NCBI RefSeq assembly: GCF_020531965.1
Contig: NZ_JAJAWH010000021.1
Location: 25,549-89,548, forward strand
Direction: 5' to 3'
Length of the DNA: 64,000 nucleotides
DNA from: Pseudorhizobium xiangyangii
GTDB lineage: Bacteria > Pseudomonadota > Alphaproteobacteria > Rhizobiales > Rhizobiaceae
The notes under the pieces are model-generated. The model worked only from the letters and a program-made list of their open reading frames with translations, did no database searches and was not told the origin of the DNA. The position numbers and the translations under genes are program-made. Of the stretch, positions 61,225 to 64,000 are shown piece by piece (within the stretch, counting starts at the first letter, position 1; the number at the start of each line of letters is the position of its first letter).

Positions 61225-63498
61225 TCAGAAGCGGCTTTTCAGTCCGACATAGACGCCGCGCCCGTCACCGGGCATGAAAGCTGCCTGGTTCGCGGTAGCC
61301 TGGTCGATGATGAGGGTGGAGGACGCATAGGTCTCGTCGAAGACGTTGGTGATCTCGCCATAGAGCGAGGCATGTTCGTTGAGCCGGTACTCGGTTCTGA
61401 GGTCGACCAGAGTATAGGGCTCTGCCCAGAGCGTATTCATGTTATCAACCGGGGTACGCTCCGGCACCCATTTCACAATTGTCGACACCGTCCAGTCCTC
61501 GGTCACCTCGTAGGCGAGCGCTGCGTTGATGATGTGCCGCGGTGCGCCGGCCAGCCGGTTGTCGCCGCGAACTGGATCGTCCCGGAAGCGGAAATCCTGG
61601 TACGTATAGGCGACCCGACCGCTCAGCCGGTCGCTGATATCGGCCGTCAAGCCGAGTTCAATGCCGAAGTGGGTTGTCTCATCGGCATTGATCGCACCGA
61701 GCGAGGCGCCGGTCGCGTCTCGCAGACTAAGCAACTCGTTATCCACCCAGGAGTAATAGGTCGTCGCGTCCCAACCGAGATTGCCACTTGTTCCGCGCCA
61801 GCCAAACTCCAGTGTCGTGGCGGTCTGGGCTTCCAGGCCGGGTGTGGAAAAGGCTGCTGCGGGCAATGCAGGGTTGCCCGGATTAGGCCGCCCTGGGCTG
61901 CTGTTCGGCGTGCCGTTGATCGTGGCGAGCAGATCGTCGTGGGTTGGTGGTTCGAAGCTGCGGCTGACTGCTGCAAACAACAGTTGGTCCGGCACAGGCT
62001 CAAAGCTAACACCGAGGCTGGGGCTCCAGGCACTATAGGAGCGCTCATAGTCGGTGCTGGCCGCGGGCACGGCGCCGTTCGGAAGACGCATCGTCGGTCG
62101 CGCAGGGTTATAGGCGATCGTCGGGCGCGTCGGGCCGGTATAGGTGTCGTCGCTGTCGCGCGCCGCATGCGCAAAGGACAGTGCCGGCGAGATCGTCCAC
62201 GCATCGCCCACCGGGATGTTGAACCCCGTATGAAGCGACAGGGTCGAGGCGTCGAGATCATTTTCGCCGAACAGCGCCCCTCGCTGGCCGGACTGGTTCA
62301 GGTAGTAGTGCCGTTCAGCGGAGCCAAAGGCGTAGTGAGCCGTCGCTTCGAAAAGCGGCAGCAGCGCATCTGCATCCGGAGAATAGGCATAGCGGAGGAG
62401 GCCGGTCGCGTCGCCGCCGGCCGTTTCACGAATGCCGGACGACATGGGAAACCGGAAGCTGTCCTCGGCATAGGTATAGGCAAGGCCGACATCCAGTTGA
62501 TGGTCACCCAGATCGATCGTCGTCCGTGAACCGATCAGCGCCTGGTTCGCGTCTCGGCGGGGCCGGTCACGGGCGACGTTTGGACCAGGATTGATAATGC
62601 CACCCGGCGTGACCACCGGTCCGCTCGATACCTGCGAGGGATCCTGCTCGAGGGCAGTCTTGTTGATTGGCCCCGCCACGTCGAAGCCGAGATCCGTGTA
62701 GCTGAAGAACAGGCGGCTCGTGACCATATCCGAAAGCTCGGCCTCGACGACACCGCCCACTTCTACTCGCTCCGACGAGTTGTAATCGCGGAACCCGTCC
62801 CGTCTGGTCACATCGACATGGAAGGCCGCGTCCAGGTGCTCGCCGTCAAACCCCGTACGGGCAGAGGCACCGCGCTGGCCGAAGCTGCCGAAGCCGGCAG
62901 TAAGTTCAGTTGCGGGGTCGGCAGCCGCTGGCGGCGACATCAGATTGATCGCCCCGCCGAGCACTGTCGCGCCCAGACGGTTTGCCATGTATCCGCGATA
63001 GACCTCGATCCCCTGTGCGGCAGCCGGATTTACGAACCCCGCGATATAGGAGCCGTCCGCCCTGTTGATCGGCAGCCCATCGCGTAGAATTAGAACTCCG
63101 CGCTCCACGGGGTTCTGCTGGAGTCCGGAGCCACGGATCTGGATGCGCGGCTGGTCGTTACCGCCGAAGAAATCCTGCACGACGACGCCCGGCACCCCGG
63201 CCAGCGCATCCGATAGCGTCGGTGCTATCGATCCCTCGTAGTCGTCCGACGAAACGACTGCCACTCCACCCGCAAGACGCCTCAGCTTTGCATCGATAAT
63301 GCCACGAGATGCGTCCCATCCAGCCTCAATGACAATGGGGTCGAGCACCGTCTCCGCCCCTGGTGCGGCGGATTGCGCTAAAGCCTGTCCGGCAAAACCT
63401 CCGGTCGATGCCAGCAGACCCGCAAACGCTTTCGCCAGCATCCCCCTATTCCCAGGCGCCACCTTGCGCGTCCAAGCCTTACCCCTCATACAAAACAT
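61225..63498 (-). CDS. TonB-dependent outer-membrane receptor
   Basis: The receptor has about 757 residues. The start was placed at the ATG with GGGGAAGGA upstream. A signal ends in GQALAQSA, and a likely TonB box follows, VLDPIVIEA. The plug contains TLSDALAGVPGVVVQDFFGG, RIQIRGSG and RGVLILRDGLPINRADG. The barrel ends GVYVGLKSRF with terminal phenylalanine. DEMSS-like siderophore motifs were not seen. Receptor, ABC importer and NnrS share one strand with short gaps, so ligand uptake across both membranes is implied. Substrate could be a metal complex or a small organic compound. A possible leader ORF and hairpin precede the gene. Confidence 0.93.
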   Translation of the reverse strand: MFCMRGKAWTRKVAPGNRGMLAKAFAGLLASTGGFAGQALAQSAAPGAETVLDPIVIEAGWDASRGIIDAKLRRLAGGVAVVSSDDYEGSIAPTLSDALAGVPGVVVQDFFGGNDQPRIQIRGSGLQQNPVERGVLILRDGLPINRADGSYIAGFVNPAAAQGIEVYRGYMANRLGATVLGGAINLMSPPAAADPATELTAGFGSFGQRGASARTGFDGEHLDAAFHVDVTRRDGFRDYNSSERVEVGGVVEAELSDMVTSRLFFSYTDLGFDVAGPINKTALEQDPSQVSSGPVVTPGGIINPGPNVARDRPRRDANQALIGSRTTIDLGDHQLDVGLAYTYAEDSFRFPMSSGIRETAGGDATGLLRYAYSPDADALLPLFEATAHYAFGSAERHYYLNQSGQRGALFGENDLDASTLSLHTGFNIPVGDAWTISPALSFAHAARDSDDTYTGPTRPTIAYNPARPTMRLPNGAVPAASTDYERSYSAWSPSLGVSFEPVPDQLLFAAVSRSFEPPTHDDLLATINGTPNSSPGRPNPGNPALPAAAFSTPGLEAQTATTLEFGWRGTSGNLGWDATTYYSWVDNELLSLRDATGASLGAINADETTHFGIELGLTADISDRLSGRVAYTYQDFRFRDDPVRGDNRLAGAPRHIINAALAYEVTEDWTVSTIVKWVPERTPVDNMNTLWAEPYTLVDLRTEYRLNEHASLYGEITNVFDETYASSTLIIDQATANQAAFMPGDGRGVYVGLKSRF

Positions 63499-63568
63499 GA
63501 AACGTCCTTCCCCGATGGTGGCGAAGCCGCACGTCGACCGGAGGAAATGAAGAGTCCGATGAGGCCTC

Positions 63569-63658
63569 TCAGAACTCCAGCGCGCGCGGCCGCCGACAGA
63601 GCGGGAGGACTTGAGGCATGGGTACGGAACCATGCAGACGGATTGGGATGTGCTTCAT
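63569..63658 (-). CDS. Candidate 29-residue leader ORF upstream of the TonB receptor
   Basis: The small ORF starts ATG AAG CAC and ends LCRRPRALEF before a TGA, 70 bases upstream of the receptor start. The arginine-arginine-proline-arginine part is coded by CGG CGG CCG CGC, a good candidate for slow translation. The ribosome site is weak. The frame differs from the receptor frame. It may be a regulatory leader peptide, but a chance ORF cannot be excluded. Confidence 0.35.
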   Translation of the reverse strand: MKHIPIRLHGSVPMPQVLPLCRRPRALEF

Positions 63659-63682
63659 AAGCTGCCCGTAACCTGACAGGCA

Positions 63683-63716
63683 CGGCCGCTCTTTGTGCTA
63701 GCGCAAAGAGCGGCCG
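63683..63716. promoter_or_regulatory. Perfect 13-bp hairpin upstream of the TonB receptor and leader ORF
   Basis: CGGCCGCTCTTTG and CAAAGAGCGGCCG are exact complements separated by eight bases that are themselves nearly palindromic (GCTAGC). It lies 25 bases upstream of the leader ORF on the receptor strand. No T-run follows, so an operator or a structured 5' leader is more likely than a terminator. Confidence 0.6.
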
Positions 63717-63846
63717 GTTCTCGCATGGGTTCTATTGCAAATTCAACGCAGAGCTATTCGGCCTAAAGCTCGCAAGCTGCCGATGCTCCTACTCGAAACA
63801 CTCAGCCATCGCCGCCCATCTGCATCTCCTCACGGCGATCGCACAT

Positions 63847-63984
63847 TGAAAGACGGTTGCCGGCGTGGCCGCCTGATCCAGGCACCTGACCAAAAATTCC
63901 GCGGCGAGCCTAACCTGAAAGACGGTTGCCGGCGTGGCCGCCTGATCCAGGCACCTGACCAAAAATTCCGCGGCGAGCCTAACC
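63847..63984 (+). repeat. Two perfect copies of a 69-bp tandem repeat at the window end
   Basis: The unit 63847-63915 is repeated exactly at 63916-63984; three bases of a third copy follow before divergence. Sixty-nine bases equal 23 codons, and one plus-strand frame stays open through both copies and to the window edge, reading LKDGCRRG and KFRGEPN in each unit. That frame has a possible ATG at 63783 but no recognisable family, so it is not called as a gene. The interval 63717-63846 holds nothing else I can support. Confidence 0.85.
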
Positions 63985-64000
63985 TGATGTGGTGGATGGC

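Noticed and set aside
61030-62529. Open frame of about 500 codons opposite the TonB receptor
   Set aside because: No family, no promoter or ribosome site, and it lies antisense to a canonical receptor.
63847-63984. CRISPR-like repeats at the window end
   Set aside because: The copies are contiguous with no spacers, and the unit is too long for a CRISPR repeat.

Overview
The window looks like accessory DNA from a GC-rich alphaproteobacterium of the Rhizobiales. The support is the gene content: TRAP and Liv-type transporters, tricarballylate genes, an orphan LuxR regulator beside a type I secretion locus, and many short catabolic operons with overlapping ATGA junctions. No rRNA, tRNA, phage, IS element or replication gene was seen. 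The mix of regulators and transporters suggests a megaplasmid, chromid or chromosomal accessory block, but this cannot be settled from the window.

From left to right: (1) the end of a siderophore ABC importer with a siderophore-interacting ferric reductase (1-2465); (2) a compact operon of an N-formylglutamate amidohydrolase-like enzyme, a DUF1704 metallopeptidase-like protein and a glutathione-synthase-like ATP-grasp ligase (2652-6415); (3) kdpD and kdpE left without kdpFABC, with only a scrap of kdpC upstream (6510-10141); (4) a GntR-controlled TRAP importer plus mannonate dehydratase for hexuronates (10233-15073); (5) tcuRAB for tricarballylate, without tcuC (15128-18725); (6) an orphan LuxR regulator and a type I secretion locus with two unusual exoproteins (18943-28088).

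The centre (28795-48130) is a catabolic island. It holds three KstD-like FAD dehydrogenases, three SDR or extended-SDR enzymes, an AroE-like dehydrogenase, a Gfo/Idh/MocA oxidoreductase, a TIM-barrel isomerase/dehydratase-like protein, two NIPSNAP proteins, a complete Liv-type ABC importer, and ArsR, IclR and AraC regulators. A shared 28-bp element lies upstream of three separate transcription units and ties them into one probable AraC regulon. The enzyme set fits oxidation and possibly aromatisation of an imported alicyclic compound. That is inference.

A peptide-uptake cluster follows (48200-57318). It contains an Opp/Dpp importer, a rare L,D-transpeptidase/M14 carboxypeptidase-fold fusion, a beta-lactamase-fold hydrolase without a signal peptide, and a LysR regulator. 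It looks poorer in G+C than its flanks. The right end (57343-63658) encodes NnrS, an SsuABC-like importer with a Tat-type binding protein, and a TonB-dependent receptor behind a candidate leader ORF and a perfect hairpin. The window closes in a 69-bp tandem repeat.

The least conventional pieces are the exoprotein pair with a shared Q-x5-D-x-D motif, the AraC-linked alicyclic island, the transpeptidase/M14 fusion cluster, and the receptor-ABC-NnrS group with its leader.
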